Positions 22,464-34,900 are shown, counted from the stretch's first letter. The stretch: DNA of 64,000 nt from Blepharisma stoltei (GCA_914767885.1 CAJZBQ010000015.1:620001-684000), one strand, 5' to 3'. Numbers and translations are program-made. Notes: a model not told the origin generated them from the sequence alone.

Positions 22464-22600
22464 TTAAATCTTATATTCAAGCTTCATCATCTCTAATTCC
22501 CTAAAATCCCAGCTTCGCGGTTCTTCATGATTTAATCTGTCGTAAACATTGTCTTTATCGTATATGAATATGGCGCACTTTACACATCCTCCACAATTTA
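22464..22600 (-). other. Possible orphan exon
   Basis: A minus-strand open stretch ends with TAA at 22,464-66 and reads FVNCGGCVKCAIFIYDKD then NHEEPRSWDFRELEMM, protein-like and Cys-containing, but no start or upstream exon could be linked to it. It could be the last exon of a gene cut by undetected insertions, or chance. Confidence 0.25.
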
Positions 22601-22651
22601 CAAATCAAACTTAAAAATCTTAGTTACCTTAAACCAAAATTGTGAACTAAA

Positions 22652-23197
22652 TTATAAAGATTTTTGATTTTTCAAAGAGAAATCACCGAAATTTTCGCTG
22701 TCCAGTGAAACCCTCATGTTTAAATCAAGTATCTTCGGAATTTCTTCAACTTGGTCAGCGTCTAAAGACGGCATGGTAGAGATACTTGATCTAGCATAAG
22801 AGTTCCTGAAAGATGAATAAAACCCACACGAAGGCTTAATTCCTTCCTGGATTTCTTCCCATTGAAAACGCTGTGTTTTTATTTGTGGAAGTTCGTTGGC
22901 AAAGTCGAATTCGTAGTCTGTGGCTTGCTTATTTGTGATATTATCAAGGTTTTCCTTGATTTCTGACATCCAGTTATCGATATCGGCGCTACATTCGTCA
23001 AGTGTAAACCCAAAAAGGCTCATATTATTGATTATATTGGGAAATATTTTTGGTAAGTGAAGCAGGTTACGCTTGCAGTCTTCGTAAAAATGGATTCAAA
23101 ATTTAAGAAAACGACGGATCCGCAGTTTGTCCAGATCAGTGGCTAGCTGTGTGTAGGATTTTTTGTGTTTTGAAATTTGCTTTAGAAGCAGTGACAT
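22652..23197 (-). CDS. Hypothetical small protein
   Basis: 181 aa when the UGA 35 codons after the start (FLKFWIHFYEDC) is Trp; otherwise only a 123-aa downstream part is open. The N-terminal third is basic with YEDCKRNLLH; the rest is acidic and Ser-rich. No recognised domain. The ATG at 23,195-97 is chosen as the first in the open frame. Confidence 0.55.
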
Positions 23198-23453
23198 AAT
23201 TTGAATTTATTTTTTATATTTAATTTATGCAGCCATATCTGGTAATAGCTTTAATCACAATTTTAAACGGCTCCCTGTCATTTAATTGAGACTTTTTGCT
23301 GGTGAGATATTTCTTCAGGAAATTTATTCAAAATTTTTCCTCTGACAAAAACAAAAAAATTTCGTCCAGAGGAAAAGCATGCACCCCATTTAAACAGTTT
23401 TTGAGTTAACTATTTTAATTTTCCTTTAAATTATATGAATAAAGGATTATATA

Positions 23454-23535
23454 GTCTGTGAAGGCTTTTAGATAGCTGAAGCAACTAGGAATCCAATAGA
23501 ATTGTTTTATAATCCAAAAGCCTTCACAGGCTATA
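23454..23535. mobile_element. Palindromic IES candidate abutting the EMC8/9 start codon (class D)
   Basis: The arms TATAGTCTGTGAAGGCTTTT and AAAAGCCTTCACAGGCTATA pair almost perfectly around a loop of about 40 nt. TA-rich boundaries lie at 23,448-53 and 23,532-35; the right TATA touches the ATG at 23,536. About 82 nt. Excision is inferred from structure only, because no coding frame tests it. Confidence 0.6.
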
Positions 23536-24054
23536 ATGGAAGAAGATAAATTTATAGCTACTCTAGCTCTTAAAAAATCTGCTATCCATTGCGCAAGACA
23601 CCCAGGAAGAGATGTCTACGGAGCTCTTGTTGGTGATAGCAAAGTTAATGATGCAATTCCTTTATTCCATACCAGACCTACGACTGCTGCTACAGAAGTC
23701 GCTCTTTTAATGCTCAGTCAATTTAATATCATTGGCTTCTATGAAAGCCGAATCAGAGGAGCTAATGAAGAATTAGAGCCAAGCAGATATATTACACAGC
23801 TTTGCCAAGCCCTCAAGAATAAAGGGGCAGCTTCTGTTTTTGTGCTTTGCATTGAAAGCGATTGGAATGAATCAAATATTATGGCATTGTTTAGACTTGA
23901 TAATAAAGGGACAAATTTTACAAAACAGACATTTGACGCGAGTTTTAACAAAATGAGCTTAACAGATTTCTTAATTGGTCATGAAAACATTGTTGATATC
24001 GATGATCACTTGGCGAATCCACGATTAGACTGGAGAAATCAAAATATTCAATAA
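23536..24054 (+). CDS. ER membrane protein complex subunit 8/9
   Basis: 172 aa, full length for the EMC8/EMC9 (UPF0172) family. Signs: an MPN-like fold without the metalloprotease motif, the CARHPGRDVYGALVG start, FNIIGFYESRI, and the very typical end VDIDDHLANPRLDW. The complex inserts tail-anchored and multi-pass proteins into the ER membrane; this subunit sits on the cytosolic side. Intronless, with a class D palindrome directly upstream. Confidence 0.92.
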   Translation: MEEDKFIATLALKKSAIHCARHPGRDVYGALVGDSKVNDAIPLFHTRPTTAATEVALLMLSQFNIIGFYESRIRGANEELEPSRYITQLCQALKNKGAASVFVLCIESDWNESNIMALFRLDNKGTNFTKQTFDASFNKMSLTDFLIGHENIVDIDDHLANPRLDWRNQNIQ

Positions 24055-24080
24055 TACTTAATCTCGATAAATAAAAAGCC

Positions 24081-24334
24081 TCTCACACCCCCTTTTTAAT
24101 TAAAACAAAAGCATGGGCAAAATTTCAATTTTTTTAGTATTTTGTCCCCTCGAAATTTGTATTTATAGGAAAATTTTATAGTTTTAAAAATACTAATTTT
24201 ATAAAATTTAGTTTTGACCTAATTTAATTAATATAGTGCAAATAGAATGTTATTTAAACAGACTCACACTAAATTGATTAATTTTTCTTAAAAAATGGAA
24301 GAGGATTTTTGCGCAATTTAAAAGGGGGGAGCTA
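24081..24334. mobile_element. Class B MITE, intergenic
   Basis: Left end ACACCCCCTTTTTAATTAAA, right end GCGCAATTTAAAAGGGGGGA then GCTA. The ends and the GGAAGAGGATTTTTG segment are shared with the insertion at 34,754-35,110. The left boundary lacks a close TA and is approximate. Confidence 0.55.
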
Positions 24335-24483
24335 GGATTCTTTATTAACTAGAAATATTAATTTTTTAAGTTAAGATAAAGTAAGTAAAATATAGTATCG
24401 AGAATTTTTAATTAAATTATGTAAATTGTAAGATATAGGGAGTTAAATAAATTCTTGATCATTTGAACGATCATATAACCGTA

Positions 24484-25803
24484 TTAATTTAAAACTAAGA
24501 ATTTCGGTTTTCCCCATTTATTTCTTCTTTGGTTATACTTGAGAATAGTCATGCCCTGAAGATCAACTCTTCAGCAAATACTCCCATCATTGCCAACAAT
24601 GTCAAAATTCATTATTCCTTGAGTTCTCGATTCTGCTATTTTGGCACAAGCCCATGGAGGTAACGCTGAGTAGCCTAATCTTCTTTTTATGCTCCAAGTT
24701 TGCTTTGCTCCTTCATTATTTTTTTCAATCGGTCTCTGGTCTACTCTTTCATATTTTTTTCTCTCATGCGGATTTTGTTCGTTTTGTCTTTGATCCCAAT
24801 CAAATCTTTCTTCTCGCTTTCTTTCTTCATATTGGTTTTGGTAATTTATATCACTTTGCCTAAAATCTGGAGGATTTTGAAATCCTCTTCCTCTGCCCCT
24901 AAAGGATCCGTCTCCCCTAAAGGATCCGTCGCTTCTAAAGTTTGGAAAGCCTCTCCCTCCTCTTCCTCCTCTCCCTCCTCTTCCTCTTCTCTGGTAGAAA
25001 TCTTCTGAATTTGAGCTCTCATAGAGACTAGAATTTCCTCCAGGTGTTGTCATTTGGGAATCAAATTGCTTTGGGGATGACAAATTGCCTTTGACAATGC
25101 TTCCTCCTAGTCCATGTAGCACATTTACAAAGGCCATATCAGGCTGTGCATCATGTACATAATAAGCTGGATTTACATCGAATTCAGGCATGTCCACCTG
25201 TGAAGCCATCGCAATTTGAGCTGAAGGACCTAATTCTTTTCCAGTTGTATATGCTTCTTGAAAAATCGCTAAAATATTATTTTTCTGCTCTATATACTTT
25301 GTGAACTGTTCATTTATATGAGCATAATCTGCATTATTTTTCCTTTCAGCTTCATCAATATTTGCAGTCCACTTATTGCTTAAATTCTGAAGAGCGGTTA
25401 ATAGCATTTCTATTGCTTGTTTGCAGTCTTCTCTGCATCGTTGGTTTAAGCCTGCAGCTTGTTCGTATTCGTTAGAAATTTGTTTTAATGAGATATTTGC
25501 ATTTTGAATCTGCTGTTGAATTTTTTGGATATTTTGGAGATATTCAGGATTTCCTTGTTTTATCGATTCTTGGACCTTGGACTTGTTTGAGGAAGATGAA
25601 GGAATGAGAGCATAATTTATTGTGAGTTTCTTTATATCTATTCTTTGATGATTAACCCTACATGTGGGACAGGTAATATCTCCATTCAGTCTAATGTTAG
25701 TTAAACATTCTTGGCAAGCACTGTGACCACATGGAAGAATAAGCGGTTTGAACTCTGAAGTGTATTCTTCGAAACAAATAGGACATTCATAGTTGACTTC
25801 CAT
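24484..25803 (-). CDS. RING-finger protein with RGG repeats
   Basis: 439 aa with one UGA=Trp (24,571-73); the stop is TAA at 24,484-86. An N-terminal C3HC4 RING (CPICFEEY, CGHSACQECL, CPTCR; residues 6-48) suggests E3 ubiquitin ligase activity. A helical coiled region covers residues about 85-190. An Arg/Gly block (GRGGRGGRGGRGFPNF) and GSFRG repeats at about 270-310 suggest RNA binding. A close paralogue lies downstream at 26,841-27,875; they share RING, coiled part and the NPAYYVHDAQ/HILHEIGGS-type segment. Tandem duplication is inferred. Confidence 0.8.
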
Positions 25804-26218
25804 TTTGTTATATTAGATCAGCTGCGTTGCTTAATAGTTAACAAAATTTTGCTCGAACAAATTATTTATTCATTTAATGATATTATTTGAATATTCTAAA
25901 ATTAAACTTTTCGAGTAAGACTTCTTGCTATTTATTGTGCGATCTTGCTGAGCTTCGCAATTAATTTGGCAAAGATATCTTTGAAAAATAAATATTTATT
26001 TTATTTTATGCAAGAAAAGAATAAAGATATGGGATTTATTTTCTAAAATAATTTTCAATAATTTTATCATGACCATTTTGTTTATTTGTTACTGTTATGT
26101 TATTGTAAATATACCAAATAACTGCCTTATTTTCCTATAGCTTTGAATGCAAAATAAAAAATTAATATATGTTAAAAAATTTATATTCTAGAATTTTATC
26201 TTTTGTTTTATTTTCTTA

Positions 26219-26512
26219 TTTCTCCTCTCTTTAGAATGGAATAAATATCACGCGTTGTGCCTTTTTTGGGACCAGGAATCTGGTTTACTGGTTCCAAAAT
26301 GCCCAAGGACCATTTAATAATTTTTTTTTTTGGTTTTTTGGGTAAATGTATACTACTTTTAATAGACAATATTTTAAAATTTTATGGATGAAAATGATAA
26401 TATCTATGCACAATATTTGAAATTTTTATATTAATTATATAATCAAAAAATATTAAATCCCTTTAAATTGGATCAGATTTTTCGTTTCAAACTTATAGGA
26501 AGAGGGGAGTTA
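26219..26512. mobile_element. Possible TA-bounded element between the two RING genes
   Basis: Ends TTTCTCCTCTCTTTAGAA and TTATAGGAAGAGGGGAGT next to TA (26,217-18 and 26,511-12) form a weak inverted repeat. The inside holds a GC-richer block with GGGACCAGGAATCTGG. Low-confidence MITE. Confidence 0.35.
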
Positions 26513-26840
26513 AAATAAATGTATGTTAAAATAAATAAATATCTTTGATATTCATAATGCAGCCAGTACAAAAGTATCTGCCGAATTCAACGACTTCTTA
26601 AAGGCATAGTTAAGCGCATAAATAATTTAAATTTTAATTAAGAGGAACTAATTTTCTTGCTTTTCCAAATTCTTGAGTTTTGAAATTATATCTAAAACAC
26701 TCCATCTGATTGAAATCTATTTTAAATTGCAGTCTCTTCTTGAAATCATATACCTAATTGCATTACAATTTAAATTGAAAAACATTTATTTCCTTAAAAT
26801 TATTTAATTTAAAGCAAAAGGCTGTTAGTAAAATTATAAA

Positions 26841-27875
26841 TTAATTATAAAAAATAGTATATATAAAAGCTGTTTTATTTCCTTTTGAATACTCTTCATT
26901 TATTTTAGAGTTTGCCCAATCAGGCAGTGCTTCATGCGCTCCAAAATCAGCTTGAGTAAACCATCTGAACCGATTTTTTATTGTAATTGGTTTTCCTTGT
27001 TCTTTACGGTGATAATCTTCTTCCATTCAAGGATTAAATTTCGGAGGATTGCGAAGATCTGACCACTTAATTGGGGATTCAGCAGGTGAAGCTTTGCTAT
27101 TTAAGTTCCCAGGAGAGCTCTGATCTTTAGGCTCTTTTTCATAGCTTTTAGAAATGTTAGCATTCTCATATACAAGTGAACCTCCTATCTCATGCAAAAT
27201 ATGAGAAAACGCCGTATCAAGATTTGCTTCATTATTAAAATGTCCAAATGAAACATCAAATATCAAGGCCTCCTTATCAGAAGCTAAAACAATTTCAGAG
27301 TTTGCATCAATGGCTGCATTATTTTTATATGCTTCATTCAGGACTTCCAAAAGCTGATCATTTTTGGTTGAAGTTTTATTAATTTGCTCTTTTATTTCAT
27401 TATAATTGTCCATATTTTTCTTTTCAGCTTCATCAATGCTCTTATTTCATTTATTTTGGAGATTTTGAAGTGAATTGATTAGGAAATCAATAGAGCCATT
27501 ATATGAATCTCTACAATTTTTATTTAGCCCTTGAGATCTTTCATATTCACTTTTAATTTCTTTAGAAATCTGAGTGAGGAAAGCTTGGTATTGATAATAG
27601 TACTGAATGTCTTTTAACACGTTAGGATTTCCTCTATTATTATTCCGGTTTGGGGAATTTGAATTTGGAGATTGGATTAAGGCATAATTAATTGTAAGAT
27701 TACTTGGATTAATTCTAAAGTGACTTTTTCTACATGTGGGACATTTGCATAGAGATTCTTTAGATAATCTTGATAAGCAATTAATGCAAACATTATGACC
27801 ACATGGTAGAATAAGAGGCTTGAGCTCAGAAGTATAGGTGTCAAAACAAATGGGACAATCAAAACTTGATTCCAT
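26841..27875 (-). CDS. RING-finger protein, paralogue of the 24,484 gene
   Basis: 344 aa with two in-frame UGA=Trp codons (just before 27,446 and before 27,026). RING at residues 6-50 (CPICFDTY, CGHNVCINCL, CPTCRKSHFRIN), then a coiled segment and a divergent tail that lacks the RGG block of its neighbour. The tail keeps RFRWFTQADFGAHEALPDWA, matching the end of the paralogue in position. Without UGA recoding it would look like three fragments. Confidence 0.75.
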
Positions 27876-28195
27876 ATTTTATCCCTATTTAGCTTCTACT
27901 TTTTTAAAGTATGATTATGTCTTGTTTTATTGATAAAACTTAAGAATTAATGTAATTAAGATTGAGTTGTTAAAAAACCTCGAATATAATTTTATTTTCA
28001 ATTATTTTATTTAATTTTGGTTATAAGATTTAAGTGTGCTTTGTTTTTTAGTCGATAGTTAAGGAGAAACTCTTTTTAAGGGCCTATTTTTGCTGTTTGA
28101 AATATTAGTTCTTAAAATATTTTATTTTAAAGTAGCGATTTGGCTTTATAACATATTAAATAAGTAATAATTTTATAAAAATTCTAATCATCATA

Positions 28196-28541
28196 AGGAC
28201 CCCCCCCCTCATTTGTCGAATTTTCTAGTCTTTTTTTTTTATAAGAATTTTTTTTTTCAGGACCTCATTTGTCCCAAAATCTAGTCAAAAATGATTTGTC
28301 CAATTTTCTAGTCTTTTTTGCATTTTTTCGAATGCCCTAAATTCTAGTTTTTTACTTTAAAAAAACTAGAAAATGAGACAATTGAGATCCTGAAAATTTT
28401 TTTTTCTCTATCAAAAATTTTGACTAGAAAATTGGACAAATGAGGTCCTAAAAAAATTTTTTTTTTCCTATAAAAAAAACTAGAAAAATGGACAAATGAT
28501 AAAAGACTAGAAAATTGGACAAATGAGGGGGGGGGTCCTTA
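28196..28541. mobile_element. Class C element with GGACCCCCCCCC ends
   Basis: 346 nt between TA at 28,194-95 and 28,540-41. The inverted ends are TAAGGACCCCCCCCCTCATT and its complement. The inside is built from many inverted and direct copies of CATTTGTCC and AATTTTCTAGTC, so nearly the whole unit can fold on itself. No ORF. No second copy in the window. Confidence 0.75.
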
Positions 28542-28978
28542 ATTATCTAAATTGATTTTGGATTTTGCTGTCTTCTATGTTGGCCACTCGGCATCTACTT
28601 AGGGACATTCACAGAATTATTAGTAGGCTTAGTAATTAAAATAAATTCTTTAATATAATAATTCAGATGATAATTAATTTTTAAGATTAAAAAGCTGATA
28701 TTTTTTATTTTGTGAATTTACAAAAATCTAGTCTAGTGAATTCATATTAAATTCTAAATTAAAATGTTTTTTTAGAAATCCACACATAAATATTTAATAA
28801 TTCCTTATTAATAAATAATTATTTATCAATTTTTGGCATTTGCATTTTAGCCTCTCATTTTAGCTATTATAAATGCCTTTTATTTGGCATAACAAAACTG
28901 CTTTTATCTCATAACTATTATAAATCAGAATTTCTCTCAAAATTTATACCTAGCATATAGAATAATAATTGCTTATAA
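28542..28978. other. AT-rich region upstream of the ABCC gene
   Basis: Nothing recognised apart from a short mixed patch (TTGGCCACTCGGCATC near 28,580). It should hold the ABCC promoter. Confidence 0.4.
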
Positions 28979-31900
28979 ATGTCAAAGGTTGACCAAGCTT
29001 CTTTTATTTCTCAAAGCTTCATGCTTTGGGCTTACTCTCTCATAAGAAAATCTTCAAAGACCAACCCTACGTTTGAAACTTTAGACGAAATCCCAAATGT
29101 TATTAGTTTCACAAAGCTCTTTAAAAAGTTGGAGAACTTATGAGATCAAGAACTAAAAACTCAAAAGTCTCCCAGTCTGCTAAAAGTCATGCTTAAAGCT
29201 AACGGGATGGATATGATTAAGGCTATTGTCCCAATTTGCATAAGTACTCTCGGATATAGGGATTTCCCTAGAGAGCCCTGTAAGGGCTATGATACTGGGT
29301 GGAATTCTTGGTTGGTTGAACCAACAAGTGAGTTGGTCAGACAAACGTACTGAGTTGGTTCCACCAACTGAAAGATATCGCCCACTATCAGAGGCCCTTA
29401 CAGGGCTATCTAGGGAAAATCCTATATTTACTTCAAGCAGTTCTTATAAAATGGATGCTCGAATTTTTACAAGACTCAAGTATCGAACTATGAAAAGGCG
29501 TTGTCTATGCAATTGTTTTCGGCGTCATAAGCATTATTATGTCAACCCAGCTTGCAAGAGGACTGTTTTTTCTATCACTATTTGCAGGTCGCACCAAAGG
29601 TGCTTGTTCATTAATGATTTATAATCATACTCTCAAACTTGCTCAAAGCTCTATTAATTCAGGATTAGCAGCTGGCAAGCTGCTAAATAATGTTGGATCA
29701 GATCTGGAGCTTTTAGAAAGTCTAGCAGTTTTTGGGTTTTTATCAACAGGCCCTTTATTTATAATAGGATCAATAATTTTGATATATTTTTTATTAGGAA
29801 TTGCAGGAATATTTGGAATTCTTGTATCACTTCTGTATATACCATTGAATTTCTGGGTAGGAGCTTTTGTGACGAAATATAGAATGACAATCGGCAAGTT
29901 CTCAGATTCAAGAATAAAGCTGATCTCAAATCTGATTGAAGGGATCAGAGTAATTAAACTTTATGGCTGAGAATTCCCTTTTATTGATATCACTAAAGGA
30001 TACAGAGCTAAAGAAATCCAACAGTATAGGATTAAAGCACGATTTCAGACTTTAACTAAAAGCAGCACAGTTTGTGGCCAAGGACTTGTGCTATTAGTCA
30101 CTTTTTCTGTTCATGTTGCGCTTGGTAATGATATTCATCTGAGCAGTGCTTTTGCTGCCATTAGTTTACTGCTGGTGACTCATAATATAATTACTCAAAA
30201 TTTGTCTCTTGCGATTGAATATATTTATTTACTACTAGCAGTCTGCCGCAGACTAACTCAATCACTAAAGCTAAAAACCATAAACACCCAAATTTATCCA
30301 GCCCCTGAAAATTTAGCCATAAAATTCGAAGATGCTTCATTTTCTTGGCAAGACAACCCAATCCCTATACCGCTAGAAACTCAGAGCTGCTTACTGGAAA
30401 CTGATACAAGCTCTGTTCTGAGAAATATCACCATAGGCATTAATTATGGAGAACTTGTTATTGTTGCTGGAAAAGTGGGAGCCAGTAAAACCTCTTTTCT
30501 TATGAGCATTTTAAATGAGCTTAACAAGACTAACGGATTTATAGGGATCAATGGAACTCTTGCATATACAGACCAAGAATCTTGGGTAATTTCAGAAACA
30601 ATAAAAGAAAATATATTAATGGGAAAAGATTATGATGAAGAACTGTATAATTCTGTGCTAAAATCATGTTGCCTTGATGAAGATATTAAGACTTTTAAAC
30701 ATGGGAGTGAAACTATGGTCGGAGAAAAAGGAGTTACGCTAAGCGGAGGACAAACAGCAAGAATTACATTGGCAAGAGCTGTGTATTCTCAAAGAGATGT
30801 TTATTTGCTTGACGATCCGCTCTCAGCTGTAGATAGTGAAGTTTCGCAAAAATTATTTAAAAATTGTATAAAAGGAATTTTGGAAGGAAAAACAAGGATA
30901 TTGGTGACTCACCAAATTTATGTGCTTCCTGAGGCTGATAAAATACTTATACTTGATGAAGGTAATGTATAGAAAATTCCTATGAATTGTCCCTTGAGAT
31001 TTAAATCAAAAATTTTTATAAGTATAAGCATGTAGTTTAAAGGTAAAAGTGTATTATTTTATGGGACATATAGTGAACTTCTCACAAGAGAAGACATGAA
31101 AGAAGCCTATGGAGAACTTTTTGAATCAAAAAAGAAAAAAAGTAAGCCTCAGGAGTCTGATTCTGAAGAAGAAAATACTGGCTCCCCCCCTCCGTGAGTG
31201 AACAAAAACATTTTGTTTACTCACAGGGGGGTTAAATATTTTTTTTAAAAAATTTATATAGTCAACTAGGTTGACTGGAACGGGTCCTTTTTTTGCTCGG
31301 CAAAAGTGAAACACGTGTCACATCAGAGCTTCATAAATTTAAGAACCAATATCCAATCTTGACTGTGCTGCATTAAGATGCCATTAATTTATTAAAAAAA
31401 TCTAAGTCATTACAAGCTGATTCATTACAAGACATGCCGCAACAGACTGGGGCAGCACAGGACACCCTTGAACTAACGCCACCATCGCAGGTGATGTCGT
31501 TACAGGAAATGCTGCACCATGGAGTATCAACGTAAGATGATCAGGCACAGCATGTACTGCAAGATGAGCAATGATGAGCCATGCCACCACAGGTGACGTT
31601 GGATCACTCTAGACCATGAACTATGCATACACAGTCCACAACACTATACACAGCACCAGATCAAGCAATGTCACTGCATGTGATGGCAGAACAAACTGAA
31701 AAGCAGATTCAGTCTGCTATACTAGATCCTCCAATACAGGACACATCATTACAGGTTGTAAAAGTGCAAGCTAGCCAACTTCAGAATAAGCTTCAAGTAT
31801 GCAAGAAGTTTGAACTTTTTTCCCTTTTAAAATAAATTAATTGCAAGTTTTAAAGATAACTTCAATTTTAGCAGTAAAGTATTGCAAAATATGAGCTGAA

Positions 31901-34900
31901 GCTATTATAATAAGAATTTTGAACAGCACGCCAACTTATCTATTTCATAAATAAATTTCACTGAATTTGTCAAAAATTCCCATTTATACCGGCAAACCGA
32001 AATTCATCAAAATAACCATTTTTTGACCAGAATTTTTTAGATGATTTCTGTTCATTTAAAAATGGCCTTGCCAAAATAATTTGGCTAACCCCAAAATGAG
32101 CATGGAACAAGAAGAAATACAAAAATCATTTGATTCTGAAAAATGGTTTGCTTCCTCTTTTTTTTTGTTTTGACCATTTTTTTTTTAGCAAGTACAAATG
32201 AAATGGTTTATAAAATTTTTTAATGTCTAATGTAAATTAATTTTTTCTGATGCATGGCCAGTCGCTATTGTTGTCTAGCAAGTATCTAAAAATTTACTAT
32301 TAAAGCAAATTTTATTTTGCAATAAAGATGAAGGTTTGTGTCATGATGATGTGTCATGTGTGTTACATCGTGCTTCAAACAAATAAATTTCGATCTGAAT
32401 CAAGTCTCATGGTTCTCGAAATTTCACCTTCTAATGTTAACTGAAAGAATTTTAATCTATGATAAAATATATCATATGGAATTTTCTGATCAGTCTCCTC
32501 TGATGCTGCCTTTTACAGGGGAAACACCAATGGTTAGAAGAATTCAAATTTGGCCTTTAGAGACAATAACTTATATTAAATATTTATGATGGCTTTAAGT
32601 ATGATAGATAATAAATGATTTAATAAGTTTATATGCTGAATTATCGATAGAAATTATAGTTGAGCACAAAAGGTAAAGAATGTGTCAAGCTCTCAAGACC
32701 GTCATAGTGAAGTTTGACTGCAATTATTGATACACTTGTAGCTGAGTCGAAGGTTGCGTTTGCATCTTTGCAGGTGCACACTCCACCGCTCAATGTCATA
32801 TGACTTGCATCTAAGCATTCAGTACAAGTAGAAGCTGTTTATCATACAGATTTTTTTAATAAATTAATGGCATCTTAATGCAGCACAGTCAAGATTGGAT
32901 ATTGGTTCTTAAATTATGAAGCTCTGATGTGGCACGTGTTTCACTTTTGCCGAGCAAAAAAGGACCCGTTCCAGTCAACCTAGTTGACTATATTAAATTT
33001 TATAAAACATTTTTTTTTCGAAAGTTAAAAAAATCCTAATTTCGCAGGAAAGCAAATATTAATTAATTTATAAAATTTTATGTTTTAAAAAGCAATTCGT
33101 TTAAAATTAAACAGAATTCGCTCTAGATTTCATTACACTAATTATCATTTATATATCAAAATTTTTTTCCATAAAAAATTTTTCTATTAAAAAAATTTTT
33201 GATCACACAAGAGGGGGGGCAAAAAATGGCGATTTTTCTAATGGTTTTGTTCACTCACGGAGGGGGGAGTGAGAAGAAAGAAACAAAGGATACTCAAACT
33301 ATTCAGGAAGAAGAAAAAGCTGAAGGATCAGTACCAATTTCATTTTACTGGAAGTATTTGCAGACTGGGTTCAGAAATTCTTCAGCCTTATTCTTTATTT
33401 TCTCACATAATTAAAATTGAGGTGCTATAGTAAAGGGTAGTTCCTTTACTTTGAGCTCATTAAAGGGGAACTTCGGTTCTTCTGAGAGTTTACCTATAGA
33501 GACGCTATCTACTGGCACTAGGCAGTGAAGAAGAGTGCTCTTTGAATTTGGGGTCGAATGAAATTCTAACAGTCAAGTAGTCACCGATCTGTTGATCAAA
33601 GTGGAAGTCTTATCTCACGTAAAAGGCTTCAGAAAACAGAAGACAAATTATTAAAGAGTTATCTTACTTACTAGCTTTCTTTTCTTACTGAGTTTTGCAG
33701 CGATACAAGTAATTTTGCTAATCATTACTTATTGAATCGCATATTGATCTAACCAGAATGACCAATCAAGCTGCTTTTATCCAGTAATAATGGCAATAAT
33801 GGTGGTAGTTTTCTATTTTTTTGGTGTTGGCAGAATTTTTGTGTTATATGAATGTATATATAATTCTAACGAAATCTACCACAATAATTCATTGAAGACT
33901 TTACTACAGACAAATTCTCATTATTTCGATTCAAATCCATCTGGGAGGATAATCAACAGGTTTTCGAAAGACATAGCAGTTATGGATGAGCCTCAAACTT
34001 TCTATTTCCCGTATGTATTTCAATACTCTTGTGTTATCTTTGCCAATCTTATAGTTATCATGATTGTAAACCCTGTAAACATAGCTTTTGTTTTCGTTTT
34101 AGCAATTCTGTTGATATTTTTATTCAAAAAAGTAGTACCATCTGCAAGAAACTTTAAAAGGCTTGAACTAATTAGCAGAAGTCCTGTTTTTAATTTTTTT
34201 ACCAATGCAATTAGTGGGCTTGCAAGCATCAGGGCATATGATTTGCAGAAACATTTGAGAAGCCAACTTAGCAAAGCTATTGACACAAATATAAGAGCTC
34301 TTTTTCAATTCCAAACTCATGTAAGATTTTTCCAGCTATATTCTGATATTGTCTCCTCATTCATGCTCTCTATGAATGCACTAGTCATCGTTTTGCTGAG
34401 AGGATGGGTTAGTTCAGAAGGGGCTGCGGTCAGTTTAGCGTTGAATATTAGTTTGCTAACTGTTATAACTGTCCTTTGCAGAATGATCGTTGACCTTGAT
34501 AATTATATGGCAAGCACTCAAAGAGTTTATGAATACGATTTATTACCAGCTGAAGGAGCCTATGAATCAGATAATGCATTTGTAATTAGTAGAGGGAAAA
34601 TGGAGTTTAAAAATGTTGTAATGAAGTATAGAGAATTTTTGGAGCCGTCTTTAAGAGATGTAAGCTTCATAATCCCCCCTTCATCAAAAGTTGGAATAGT
34701 TGGAAGGACAGGAGCAGGAAAATCTTCTTTAATGCAAGCAATATTCAGACTTACTCCCCCTTTTAAATTGGAATAAGACATGTGCGGAATTTCTATTTTT
34801 TTGAATAATTTAATCCCTCTTTAAATTGGAACAATTTTTTTTTAATAGGAAAGTTTTATACTAAATTTTTTTATAAAATGAGTTTTAACCTATTTAACAG

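Noticed and set aside
28196-28541. CRISPR-like array of repeated words
   Set aside because: Repeats are mirrored, unevenly spaced and without spacers of constant length; eukaryotic context.
29289-29624. 111-codon ORF near the ABCC start
   Set aside because: It runs from a palindromic IES into the transporter in the wrong frame; the spliced frame explains the region better.
33540-33565. GGGGTCGAATGAAATTC as a tRNA T-arm
   Set aside because: No matching acceptor or D-arm; sits in an excisable segment.
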